Origin: a virus
Reading direction: 5' to 3' (one strand)
DNA: 45,437 nucleotides
IMG/VR virus record: IMGVR_UViG_3300036846_000965
Location: 1 to 45,437 of that record
A program made the position numbers and the translations under genes. Shown here one piece after another: positions 9,678 to 16,790 of the stretch. The notes beneath the pieces are model-generated. The model saw nothing but the letters and a program-made list of their open reading frames with translations. It had not been told where the DNA came from and searched no databases. The first letter of the stretch is position 1. Every line of letters begins with the position of its first letter.

Positions 9678-9830
9678 ATGCCGAAACAGAACTCAGAAGC
9701 TCCACGTGTGCTTACCGGCTACCGCTGCGATCACTGCCATGAGCGGCCAGGCGTCAGGTTTTTTGACCGGCTATGGCTCTGCGTCGAATGCGTCTTTGAC
9801 CGCGATCGGCGCTTGAGGACGTTTCGATGA
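9678..9830 (+). CDS. 50-aa zinc-ribbon-like protein
   Basis: ATG with AGGA eight bases upstream; the reading frame ends in an ATGA overlap with the exonuclease gene. Two CxxC knuckles (C17-C20 and C35-C38) 15 residues apart suggest a single zinc ribbon. It is translationally coupled to the recombination exonuclease, so it may act in the same early function. No specific family recognised. Confidence 0.65.
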   Translation: MPKQNSEAPRVLTGYRCDHCHERPGVRFFDRLWLCVECVFDRDRRLRTFR

Positions 9831-10837
9831 GCGGGCGCGGCTTGCGCATCGGCGGCTCGGAGATCGCCGCCATCCTGGGCGAGGACGAGCGCAAGGATGC
9901 GTTTTCCCTGTGGATGGATAAGAAGTCGGGCATCGCGCAGCAACTCCCATCAATACGGATGCGCCTGGGCCTCGCGGTGCAGAAGTTCATCATCGAAATC
10001 TATTCGGAGGAAACGGGCAACGCCGCGGACTGGTACGACGAGCGCATCAATCATCCGACCCGCGCCTATATGGCCTCGACGCCCGATGCGCTCTGCCGCG
10101 AGATCCGGCGCGGCGTCGATGCGAAAAATATCAGCTTCGATCAGCGCAACAAGTGGGGCGGCGGCCCCAACGAAATCCCGCGCTCGGTGCAGCTGCAGGC
10201 CTGGTGGTATATGTCGGCGCTCGACTATTCGAGTTGGGACATCGCGGCGTTCGTCAACACGCGCGATCTGAACGTTTATACGATCGAGCGTCCCGGCGCG
10301 CGCGCCGAAGCGTTCATGCTCGAGCGGGCCGAAGAATTTTACCAGCGCTTCCTTATTGGCGACGAGCGCCCGGATCCGGGCTTCTCCGAAGCCTCGACGC
10401 GCTACATGAAGCAGCTTTATCCGCGCAACACCGCGCCTCCGCGCACCGCGACGACCGATGAAATCCACCTGCTGCGCCGCTACGCCGTGACGCGCCAAGC
10501 CTACAGCGTGCTCGAGAAGGAAAAGGATCTGCTTGAAAACCTGCTGCGCGATGCGGTGCGCGAGTGTGACGCCATCGAGATCGCCCGCGCCGACGCCTTG
10601 GACGGCTGGCTTGCGCGGTTTTCCTGGAAGGTGCCAACGAAAGAAACGCCAAAGACCGATTGGCGCGAGCTCGCCGATTCGCTGATGACCTGCCTCACTC
10701 CGGGCGAAAAGCAAAAACTGATCGCCCAATATACACGCACCGAACCCGGATCGCGGCGGATTCACTTCCGCGGCGATCCGGTTGAAGGCCTGCTGGTGGC
10801 TACCCCCCATGTCCAATCTATCGATGACGGAGTTTGA
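9827..10837 (+). CDS. YqaJ-family recombination exonuclease
   Basis: A 336-aa member of the YqaJ/lambda-exonuclease group of PD-(D/E)xK nucleases, which resect double-strand DNA ends to give tails for an annealing protein. The N-terminus has the family signature RIGGSEIAAILG (residues 7-18). The active site can be followed: TPD at 85-87, DAK at 98-100 in place of the more usual ExK, and SVQLQ at 120-124 matching the Gln-rich third motif. The C-terminal third is an extra helical region of unknown role. The RecT-like protein encoded 240 bases downstream is its expected partner. Start is fixed by the ATGA overlap with the upstream zinc protein. Confidence 0.85.
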   Translation: MSGRGLRIGGSEIAAILGEDERKDAFSLWMDKKSGIAQQLPSIRMRLGLAVQKFIIEIYSEETGNAADWYDERINHPTRAYMASTPDALCREIRRGVDAKNISFDQRNKWGGGPNEIPRSVQLQAWWYMSALDYSSWDIAAFVNTRDLNVYTIERPGARAEAFMLERAEEFYQRFLIGDERPDPGFSEASTRYMKQLYPRNTAPPRTATTDEIHLLRRYAVTRQAYSVLEKEKDLLENLLRDAVRECDAIEIARADALDGWLARFSWKVPTKETPKTDWRELADSLMTCLTPGEKQKLIAQYTRTEPGSRRIHFRGDPVEGLLVATPHVQSIDDGV

Positions 10838-11084
10838 GCGCGTGGCGCTTACTCAGTACGAAAACGAGAAGCAGCGCGCCGAGGCGGCCGAGAGCGATCG
10901 CAACGCGCTCGCCAAGAAACTCGACCGGCTGATGACGGTGATCGGCAATCCGGGCGCCTGCCGCTCGTGCGGCGCGCGCATCCTGTGGATCTTTTCCAAG
11001 GACCGCAAATTGATGCCCTACGACCCGGACGGGGTGACGCATTTCGCCACGTGCCCGGACGCAAAGGAATGGAGTAAACGATGA
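10809..11084 (+). CDS. Small protein with coiled coil and zinc knuckle (91 aa)
   Basis: Overlaps the end of the exonuclease gene. The first 45 residues form a charged helix; then CRSCGARI begins a knuckle that closes with HFATC, giving a CxxC...HxxxC zinc site around a conserved-looking LMPYDPDGVTHFATCP. Such proteins are frequent in phage genomes without known function. ATG at 10809 or the later ATG at 10824 could be the start; neither has a strong ribosome site. It ends in an ATGA overlap with the annealing-protein gene. Confidence 0.65.
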   Translation: MSNLSMTEFERVALTQYENEKQRAEAAESDRNALAKKLDRLMTVIGNPGACRSCGARILWIFSKDRKLMPYDPDGVTHFATCPDAKEWSKR

Positions 11085-12046
11085 ATCCAACGCAGGAACA
11101 AAACGCGCCGCCGGTCTCTGAAGACGACGTGCGCCAAGCAGAAGCCGATCGCGAAGCCGCGCAGATCACGGCGGAACTCACGCCCGCGCTGGGCCGCAAG
11201 CCCATGCGCTCGACGATCGACATTCTCGAAATCCTGAAAGAGACCGAGCACCGCGACGACCCGGCGATCCGCACCATTCTCGACGCGGAGATCAACGCGC
11301 TGGTGTTCGATCAGGACTGGCGGCAGGCGCAGATGCTGGCCATGAGCGGCGTGTTCAGCGATCTCAAGGGCGCGACGCCGCATCAGTCGGTAGCGAAGGC
11401 GATGACCAAGATCCGCCTGGGGCGCGAGTGGAAGCTCACCGACATGGATTCGATGCGCTCGATCTATTTCGTCAACGGGCGGCCCGCGCTTGAAAACGAT
11501 ATCGTCGCTTCGCGGATGCGCGAGGCGGGCTTCGATTGGGATCCCGAGTGGACCTTCGGCCCCGCCGAAGCCGATGGCTGGAAGCCGTGCACCGGCTGCA
11601 CCATCTGGCCGAAGAAGTGGTCGGCGGAGCAGAAAAAATACATGCCGCTGCTCGATCGCAAAGGCTTCCCGGTTTCGATCGCCTTCACCAGGGTCGACGC
11701 GCAGCACATCAAAACCCGCGAGTTCGGCAAGGACATCAAGCTGTCTGAAAAAGAGACGTACAAAAGTTGGGGCCAGGATATGTATTACTGGCGCTGCATC
11801 GGGCGGCTCCGGAAATACTACGCGAACCACGTTTTGCGCGGCGCTCCCATGAACTTTGAGGCGAGCGAAGTCGAGCCACCCGAAACCGTTCCCGAGCCAA
11901 CGCAAGCGCCAGCGGCCGGCGCGCCCGCGGACAAGCCGCCGATCCGCACGCTCGAGGACGACTTGCTCGAGAAAGCCAACGGCGACGGCGGATTGAAATC
12001 GGCGAAGCAGGTGGCTGAAGAAGGCCAGGGGCAACTGGGGTTATGA
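11081..12046 (+). CDS. RecT-like single-strand annealing protein
   Basis: A 321-aa protein directly behind the YqaJ exonuclease. The core, about residues 75-260, has the features of RecT-type annealing proteins: a region before SVAKAMTKIRLGREWKLTDM, the phrase YFVNGRPALENDIVASRM, and a C-terminal block with KSWGQDMYYWRCIGRLRKYY. These proteins coat single strands and anneal them to the lagging-strand template. The final 60 residues are Pro/Ala-rich and charged, a tail likely to bind host SSB or be disordered. Exonuclease plus annealing protein is the standard phage recombination pair, which supports the call. Confidence 0.75.
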   Translation: MNPTQEQNAPPVSEDDVRQAEADREAAQITAELTPALGRKPMRSTIDILEILKETEHRDDPAIRTILDAEINALVFDQDWRQAQMLAMSGVFSDLKGATPHQSVAKAMTKIRLGREWKLTDMDSMRSIYFVNGRPALENDIVASRMREAGFDWDPEWTFGPAEADGWKPCTGCTIWPKKWSAEQKKYMPLLDRKGFPVSIAFTRVDAQHIKTREFGKDIKLSEKETYKSWGQDMYYWRCIGRLRKYYANHVLRGAPMNFEASEVEPPETVPEPTQAPAAGAPADKPPIRTLEDDLLEKANGDGGLKSAKQVAEEGQGQLGL

Positions 12047-12049
12047 GCG

Positions 12050-12286
12050 ATGGCCAAAAACTGGATCCAGCACGAGCTCGAGATACTCACGCCGTGGCCC
12101 TTCGAAGGCGATGCCGACCCCGGCGAATGCCCGCGCTGCTCGGGCCTCGGTTACACGCTGGCGGAGATCGACGAGGAGAAGTTTCCCGTCGAAGCGCCCT
12201 GCTGGATGTGCCGGAAATTTTGCCCCACCTGCAATCGCTGGGAGAGAAAGGCTACGCACGACTGCTTCAAGCGCTCGTCGCCCTAG
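12050..12286 (+). CDS. Cys-rich DnaJ-type zinc-finger-like protein (78 aa)
   Basis: Contains CPRCSGLGYT, the CxxCxGxG repeat of DnaJ-type zinc fingers, followed by CWMCRKFCPTC. Eight Cys in 45 residues indicate one or two bound zincs. It sits four bases after the annealing-protein gene. An overlapping frame from 12043 has the better stop-start overlap and a hydrophobic C-terminus but no conserved pattern; the Cys pattern makes this frame the more credible one. Confidence 0.6.
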   Translation: MAKNWIQHELEILTPWPFEGDADPGECPRCSGLGYTLAEIDEEKFPVEAPCWMCRKFCPTCNRWERKATHDCFKRSSP

Positions 12287-12324
12287 CGATCGTGCTGATT
12301 GTTTGTGACCTGTGGAGGATCTAA

Positions 12325-12597
12325 ATGCTAATCGAAGAAGAACGCTACGACTTTACCCGTGATGAGATTCACGCTTTCGGCTACGAGCTCGCCCAAGTGA
12401 CGCGCGAGATCGTGCGCCTCGAAAAAGCGAAGAAGAAAACGATGAAGGCGCTCCGCGAAGAGATCGAGGACAAGTATTCAGAGCAGCTCGACATCGCCCA
12501 AAAAATCGAAGACGGCTACGAGATGCGCCCGGTCGCGATCGCGCCGCTGCCGCCTGAAAAGCCGATGAAGAAAAAAAATGACGGCACATTACAGTGA
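12325..12597 (+). CDS. Helical early protein (90 aa)
   Basis: ATG preceded by GGAGG at a good distance. The sequence is almost wholly helical and charged (E/K/R-rich between residues 25 and 60), suggesting a coiled coil, followed by a Pro-rich tail with a Lys cluster. Function unknown. Overlaps the next gene by 20 bases. Confidence 0.6.
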   Translation: MLIEEERYDFTRDEIHAFGYELAQVTREIVRLEKAKKKTMKALREEIEDKYSEQLDIAQKIEDGYEMRPVAIAPLPPEKPMKKKNDGTLQ

Positions 12598-12805
12598 CCA
12601 GCAGATCCTGAACTGGATCGAAGAGAACGCCGATGACATTGTGGTTACGCGCGATCTTTCCGCGGGCGTTCGCGTGACGCTCTCTTATTGCGCCGCCTCG
12701 ACCGGGTGCCAGGTCGAAGCGCAAGCCGGTTCGCTCAGGGCCGCGGCGGTAAAGGCGATCGAGCACGAGGCGGATAGGGAGCGCGGCGATGATCCAGACA
12801 TTTGA
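12578..12805 (+). CDS. Hypothetical early protein (75 aa)
   Basis: Overlaps both neighbours, as expected within a tight operon. Acidic protein with a predicted helix-strand-helix pattern (SDQQILNWIEENADDI, then VRVTLSYCAA). No family recognised. Confidence 0.5.
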   Translation: MTAHYSDQQILNWIEENADDIVVTRDLSAGVRVTLSYCAASTGCQVEAQAGSLRAAAVKAIEHEADRERGDDPDI

Positions 12806-12974
12806 GGCGCTCGGCGGGATCGTCCTCACCCTCGCCGCCTTCGCTTTCCTGATCGCCGCGGCGGAGTGGTGCTACTGGAGAGCGAAGCGCTGGCTGCGCG
12901 AGCGGAGGCAGCGGCTGCGCGACGAGCGCAACATCATCGCCATCGACCGCAAGGCCTGGTGGGGCAAGCGCTGA
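12789..12974 (+). CDS. Small single-pass membrane protein (61 aa)
   Basis: Residues 8-28 (LGGIVLTLAAFAFLIAAAEW) form one membrane helix; the rest is strongly basic (WRAKRWLRERRQRLR) and would lie in the cytoplasm. Last gene of the early operon, immediately before a terminator. Role unknown. Confidence 0.6.
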   Translation: MIQTFEALGGIVLTLAAFAFLIAAAEWCYWRAKRWLRERRQRLRDERNIIAIDRKAWWGKR

Positions 12975-12983
12975 AGTTTTTCG

Positions 12984-13012
12984 GCTGCTACCGGCGTAGC
13001 AGCAAGGTTTTT
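12984..13012 (+). terminator. Rho-independent terminator closing the early operon
   Basis: Perfect eight-base stem GCTGCTAC / GTAGCAGC with a CGGC loop, followed after AAGG by five T. It lies 10 bases after the last early gene. Confidence 0.75.
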
Positions 13013-13044
13013 CAATCGTTCGAACCTGACCTTGGAGAATTTGA

Positions 13045-13752
13045 ATGCAACCAATGCTTTGCTTGATTATCCCGCTGGGCGGCGGCGGCCCGGTTGATCC
13101 GGGCTTCGGCGTTCCTGGATGGCCCGCGCATCCGATCGCTCCGGGTGGCCCGCCTCCGGTTGTCGGCGGCGGCCCGATCTACCCCGGCGCGACACCAACG
13201 CCACCCATCTATTACCCGCCTGGGATTTGGCCGTCGCCCGGTCATCCGGCGCACCCCATCGCGCCCGGCGGGCCGCCGTATCCCGTCGATCCAGGCTTCG
13301 GAGTTCCCGGATGGCCAGCGCACCCGATCGCTCCAGGCGGCCCACCTCCGGTTGTCGGCGGCGGCCCGATCTACCCCGGCGCGACACCAACGCCGCCGAT
13401 CTACTACCCGCCGGTCGGAGTCATGCCGCCAATCTTTTATCCGCCGTATCCGTCGACCGGACCCGGATTTCCAACCCACCCGATCGCGCCCGGTGGACCG
13501 CCTCCCGGCATCTGGGGCGGCGCTCCGATTCCCGGCTATCCGGCGCATCCGATCGCTCCGGGCGGACCGCCTTCCTTCGGCCATCCCGAGCATCCGATCA
13601 ACGAGCCGCCGACCGGCGGCGCGAATTGGGTACTGGTATTCATTCCTGGAGTGGGATGGGTTTGGGCCATTGTTCCCGGCGCTGGCGGCGCTCCCGAACC
13701 GCCTGATGAAGGCGATAAGCCGCAGGTGGATCCGCGCGATAAACGCGATTAA
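13045..13752 (+). CDS. Pro/Gly-rich repeat protein with HPIAPGGPP motifs (235 aa)
   Basis: ATG follows TTGGAGAA. The protein is built of degenerate repeats centred on (A/T)HPIAPGGPP, seen five times, separated by IYYPP-type segments. Such Pro/Gly/aromatic repeats give an extended, non-globular chain. The C-terminal part breaks the pattern with NWVLVFIPGVGWVWAIVPG, a hydrophobic beta-like module, then an acidic tail. Proteins of this style recur in environmental phages without known function. A virion decoration, adhesive or membrane-contact role is possible but is only a guess. The gene contains an internal 129-bp duplication. Confidence 0.7.
   Translation: MQPMLCLIIPLGGGGPVDPGFGVPGWPAHPIAPGGPPPVVGGGPIYPGATPTPPIYYPPGIWPSPGHPAHPIAPGGPPYPVDPGFGVPGWPAHPIAPGGPPPVVGGGPIYPGATPTPPIYYPPVGVMPPIFYPPYPSTGPGFPTHPIAPGGPPPGIWGGAPIPGYPAHPIAPGGPPSFGHPEHPINEPPTGGANWVLVFIPGVGWVWAIVPGAGGAPEPPDEGDKPQVDPRDKRD
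13093..13221 (+). repeat. 129-bp direct repeat inside the HPIAPGGPP gene, copy 1
   Basis: Encodes 43 residues from VDPGFGVPGW to IYYPP that recur identically from 13285. Nucleotides differ at scattered, mainly third-codon, positions. Confidence 0.85.
13285..13413 (+). repeat. 129-bp direct repeat inside the HPIAPGGPP gene, copy 2
   Basis: Second copy of the 43-residue block at 13093-13221; the peptide is identical over the whole block, so the copies are either recent or held by selection on the protein. Confidence 0.85.
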
Positions 13753-14078
13753 GCGGTTGCTGAACTGGCTTGCCCGTCCGTGACGAGAAACACGCGGAGC
13801 GGGCGAGGGCGGCGCGAGATCCGCACCCACCTTTGGATCTTGCGCCGTTCCCCTTGTTGATTTCGCCGCGCTCTATTTCTGGCATGGAGGGGCGCGGAGA
13901 AGCCGGATGCGGCGGTCCAGGCCGGGGAAGCTGGACCGCCGCGCTCCGGTTTTCAAGTTTCCCGGTTCGAGCGCGATTCGTTCCATAGCGCGGATCACGA
14001 GCGGTCGGGAAGGGCGGACGGCCCAAAGGTGCTCCGACTTGTTGGACCGTCCGTTCCTAAAAGATTTTGGATTCCTTT
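13753..14078. other. Non-coding stretch with two strong hairpins
   Basis: No credible gene. At 13909-13942 a perfect 12-base stem (GCGGCGGTCCAG / CTGGACCGCCGC) encloses a 10-base loop. At 14016-14026 and 14042-14052 GGACGGCCCAA pairs with TTGGACCGTCC with one mismatch and a 15-base loop. The arms share the GGTCCA / TGGACC core, so alternative pairings between hairpins are possible. Could be a structured RNA or leader of the methylase operon. Confidence 0.5.
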
Positions 14079-14663
14079 ATGAATTGGCAGCTATCCTATC
14101 GCGCGGATCCGATTGCTCGACAAATCGCGGACCGCCACTATAACCGGCAGAAAATCGGCCACCCCCAATTTGTTCCTCCGGGGCGCTGCCTGGTGCTCCT
14201 GGGAATCGATGGAGTCTCGCTGTGGGTGACGTCGTGGCCGTTTGCCGAGCATGTCAAGCACGATTGGGCCGGTGCATGGATAAACTCCTGCTTTCGCCGA
14301 GAGAGCGGCCCGGTGGCGAGCGATCTCATCCGTGAAGCGCTGGCTGCCACCGCCTCATTCTGGACGGACGCGCCACGCATCGGCTGTAAACACTGCGGAG
14401 AAACCGTGTGCATGGTGACGTTCATCGACGCGAGCAAGGTCAAACGCAAGCGCGATCCAGGCCGCTGTTATATCAAAGCCGGTTTCCGCCGCTGCACGGC
14501 GACGACGCAGGGCGGCTTAGTTGTCGTTCATATTGGCCCGGAAAATATGCCGCAGAAAATGGCGGCTCAAGTTTGGCAGACGCGATTTGAATTTCTGTTT
14601 AACGAAAAGTCTCACGCGGAGAGAGGAAGCGGTGCGGCAGGTTCCACCCATTATCGATCCTGA
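14079..14663 (+). CDS. Mom/GNAT-like protein, possible DNA-base modification enzyme (194 aa)
   Basis: ATG at 14079 with GGA nearby; an upstream TTG in frame is less likely. The sequence carries a pattern reminiscent of phage Mu Mom and related GNAT-fold proteins: ADRHYNRQ (residues 21-28), PPGRCLVLLG, then INSCFRRESG with SDLIREAL, and TFIDASKVKRKRDPG leading to YIKAGF near the end. Mom modifies adenine in DNA to block restriction. Two Cys pairs (CKHCG and RRC) add a possible metal site. The gene directly precedes three DNA-modification or nuclease genes, which fits a role in modifying phage DNA. The relation is judged by eye and needs a profile search. Confidence 0.5.
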   Translation: MNWQLSYRADPIARQIADRHYNRQKIGHPQFVPPGRCLVLLGIDGVSLWVTSWPFAEHVKHDWAGAWINSCFRRESGPVASDLIREALAATASFWTDAPRIGCKHCGETVCMVTFIDASKVKRKRDPGRCYIKAGFRRCTATTQGGLVVVHIGPENMPQKMAAQVWQTRFEFLFNEKSHAERGSGAAGSTHYRS

Positions 14664-15783
14664 GTTTCAGCGGCTGATTCCGCCGCTCGAGGCGAGCGAG
14701 CTCTGGCAGCTCGAAGAAAATATCCGCGCGCACGGATGCCGCGATCCGTTGGTCCTCTGGCACGGAATTTTACTCGACGGTCACAACCGGCTGCGCATCT
14801 GCCTCGCGCACAAACTCCCCTACACGACAGTCGAAATCCTGTTGCCGAGCCGCGATCACGCGCTGCTGTGGATGGAACTGAATCAGCTTGGCCGGCGCAA
14901 TCTGAAGGACGATCAGCGAGGGGCGATCGGTTTCCGCGTGGAAAAACGCCTGGTGGCGATCGCCAAACTCGAGCAGCGCCGCGCAGCGGGAAAGCGAGGC
15001 GGACGCGGGAAGAAGAAAAGCGGGGCGACCGCTGTGGTCGCCCCGCTAAAGCTCCGCACCGTGCGAATCGTCACCAAGGTCGCCAAGAAAGCCGGTGTAT
15101 CGGAGCGGAAACTTCGCACAGTGCGCGAGATCGCAAAGAAGCGGGGCGAGGAAGCCGTCGACCAAATCGCCGCGGGCGAAAAGACGATCGCTGAAATCAA
15201 GACTGAAATCCGCCGCGCCGAACGCGCCGAAAAACTCGCGCTCATCGCAGCGGTCTCTCAGGAATTGCCCGACCGCAAGTTCGCCATCCTCTACGCGGAT
15301 CCGCCGTGGCGCTATGAATTCTCCGACGAAGCGCGGGCCATCGAAAACCAATATCCGACACTCACGCTCGAGGAGCTTTCAAAGAAGCCGATTCAGGACG
15401 TCGCGCTCGACGACGCGCTGCTCTTCCTGTGGGCCACCAGCCCCAAGCTCGAAGAGGCGATCGAACTGGCGAAGGCCTGGGGCTTCACCTACCGGACCAG
15501 CATGGTGTGGGTGAAAGACCAGATCGGCATGGGCTACTACGCGCGGCAGCAACACGAGCTCCTGCTGATTTGCAAGCGCGGCGAACTGCCCGCGCCGGAT
15601 CCGTTCCTGCGTCCGTCCTCGGTCATCAACGCGCCGCGCCTCGAGCACAGCGCCAAGCCTCCGGTGGTGCGCGAAATCATCGACCGCATGTATCCCGGCA
15701 TAGAGAAGCTCGAACTGTTCGCCCGCGGCCCGCTGCCCGCTGGCTGGAGCGGTTGGGGCAACCAGGCGGAGGCCGCGCCGTGA
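14632..15783 (+). CDS. ParB-domain / MT-A70 adenine methyltransferase fusion (383 aa)
   Basis: GTG start at 14632 with AGAGGAAG six bases upstream; it overlaps the previous gene by 32 bases. Residues about 15-100 form a ParB-like nuclease/DNA-binding domain with LLDGHNRLRI (47-56). A basic linker (RGGRGKKKSG) and a ParB-type helix-turn-helix region (VAKKAGVSERKLRTVREI) follow. The C-terminal half is an MT-A70 methylase with DPPW at 223-226, then FLWATSP and WVKDQIGMGYYAR. It is expected to methylate adenine N6 in DNA. The stop overlaps the next methylase start (GTGA), so the pair is translationally coupled. A strong hairpin lies in the linker-coding DNA. Confidence 0.85.
   Translation: MRQVPPIIDPEFQRLIPPLEASELWQLEENIRAHGCRDPLVLWHGILLDGHNRLRICLAHKLPYTTVEILLPSRDHALLWMELNQLGRRNLKDDQRGAIGFRVEKRLVAIAKLEQRRAAGKRGGRGKKKSGATAVVAPLKLRTVRIVTKVAKKAGVSERKLRTVREIAKKRGEEAVDQIAAGEKTIAEIKTEIRRAERAEKLALIAAVSQELPDRKFAILYADPPWRYEFSDEARAIENQYPTLTLEELSKKPIQDVALDDALLFLWATSPKLEEAIELAKAWGFTYRTSMVWVKDQIGMGYYARQQHELLLICKRGELPAPDPFLRPSSVINAPRLEHSAKPPVVREIIDRMYPGIEKLELFARGPLPAGWSGWGNQAEAAP
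15019..15047. other. 12-base perfect hairpin inside the ParB-methylase gene
   Basis: AGCGGGGCGACC and GGTCGCCCCGCT flank a GCTGT loop. It sits in the part encoding the linker between the ParB domain and helix-turn-helix. Read on the minus strand it is followed by a T-rich run, so it resembles a leftward terminator, though no leftward gene is nearby. Confidence 0.6.
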
Positions 15784-16790
15784 GCGGGGATCTCGTAACG
15801 GTTGCTCCGTCGGCGGAGTTGTTGAGCCGCGCTCGCTCTCTGCTTGCGAAAGCGACCATGCTCGGCGAAGTGCTCAAAATTCGCAATTTTGCAGGAGCGG
15901 CAGAAAAGTATTTTCGTGCAGCCGGGCACTCGCGCGAAGTGGCGAAGGAAGCCGCCGAAATACGGCTGCGGGCCGAGCGCAAAGCGGGTGAAATTCTCGA
16001 CCAGATGAAGCAGCGCGGCGAACGGGCGGGCAAGGGCCGACCGGAAAATAAATGTGACGCCGCGTCACATTTAACCCTTCCCGATCTCGGCGTGCACAAG
16101 AAGCAGGCGTCCCGCTGGCAGCAGATCGCGGCGGTTCCGGCACCGGTTTTCGAGAACTACATTGAGGAACGGAACAAGCGCGATCTTGACGAGCTAACGA
16201 CGTCGGGCTTGATGACCATCGCGAAGTTTAACGGCAAACACGCCAAGGGCGATGAGCTTCGCAAAGCGCCGCCGCCGTTACCTACTGGGCCTTTCGGCGT
16301 CGTCGTTGCCGATCCTCCGTGGCCTTACAGCGAGCGGCGACCGACCAACGATTCACGCGGCTACCCTGCTTACAGCGGTATGAGCTTAGAGGAAATCGAA
16401 GCACTGCCGGTCGCTAGAATCGCAAATGACGACGCGGTGTTGTGGTTGTGGACCACCAACGCTTTTTTGGAACCGGCGTTTCGCGTGGCGCGGGCGTGGG
16501 GATTCGACTACCGCACGCTGCTTACTTGGGCCAAAAATAAAATCGGGTTGGGGGATTGGCTGCGCGGCCAAACTGAGCATTGCCTAATGTGCAGCCGGGG
16601 ACGTCCGGTGATTACGCTCACCGCCCAATCGACGCTGCTCACTGCGCCGGTGGGCGAACACTCGCGAAAGCCGGATGAGTTTTATTCGCTGGTCGAACAG
16701 GTGTGTCCAACGCCGCACTTCGGACGGGTCGAATTGTTTTCACGAGAGCCGCGAGCGGGATGGCGAGCATGGGGCGCGGAAGCAAGATGA
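15780..16790 (+). CDS. MT-A70 family adenine methyltransferase (336 aa)
   Basis: GTG start overlaps the stop of the upstream methylase. Residues about 10-75 are a helical domain (LKIRNFAGAAEKYFRA, then EIRLRAERKAGEIL) common as a separate phage protein or methylase N-terminus. A region resembling LPDLGVHKKQASRWQQIA acts as a helix-turn-helix. The catalytic domain has DPPW at 178-181, WLWTTNAFL, and WAKNKIGLGDWLRGQTEHCL. It is expected to make N6-methyladenine. The two MT-A70 proteins share domain plan but differ in the N-terminus, so they are probably not a recent duplication. A 25-bp perfect palindrome lies within the gene. Confidence 0.85.
   Translation: MSGDLVTVAPSAELLSRARSLLAKATMLGEVLKIRNFAGAAEKYFRAAGHSREVAKEAAEIRLRAERKAGEILDQMKQRGERAGKGRPENKCDAASHLTLPDLGVHKKQASRWQQIAAVPAPVFENYIEERNKRDLDELTTSGLMTIAKFNGKHAKGDELRKAPPPLPTGPFGVVVADPPWPYSERRPTNDSRGYPAYSGMSLEEIEALPVARIANDDAVLWLWTTNAFLEPAFRVARAWGFDYRTLLTWAKNKIGLGDWLRGQTEHCLMCSRGRPVITLTAQSTLLTAPVGEHSRKPDEFYSLVEQVCPTPHFGRVELFSREPRAGWRAWGAEAR
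16049..16073. repeat. 25-bp perfect palindrome inside the second methylase gene
   Basis: TAAATGTGACGC and GCGTCACATTTA are separated by one base. It falls in the DNA encoding the linker between the helical domain and the helix-turn-helix. It is more AT-rich than its surroundings. It could be an operator, a recombination target or a hairpin in the mRNA. Confidence 0.7.

Noticed and set aside
12043-12324. Alternative 93-codon frame with a hydrophobic end overlapping the Cys-rich gene
   Set aside because: It has good stop-start contacts on both sides, but the Arg-rich translation looks like a shifted reading of the zinc-finger gene. Kept only as an open alternative.
13770-13988. 72-codon frame between the repeat protein and the Mom-like gene
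   Set aside because: Runs through the 12-base hairpin, has no ribosome site and no protein-like pattern.
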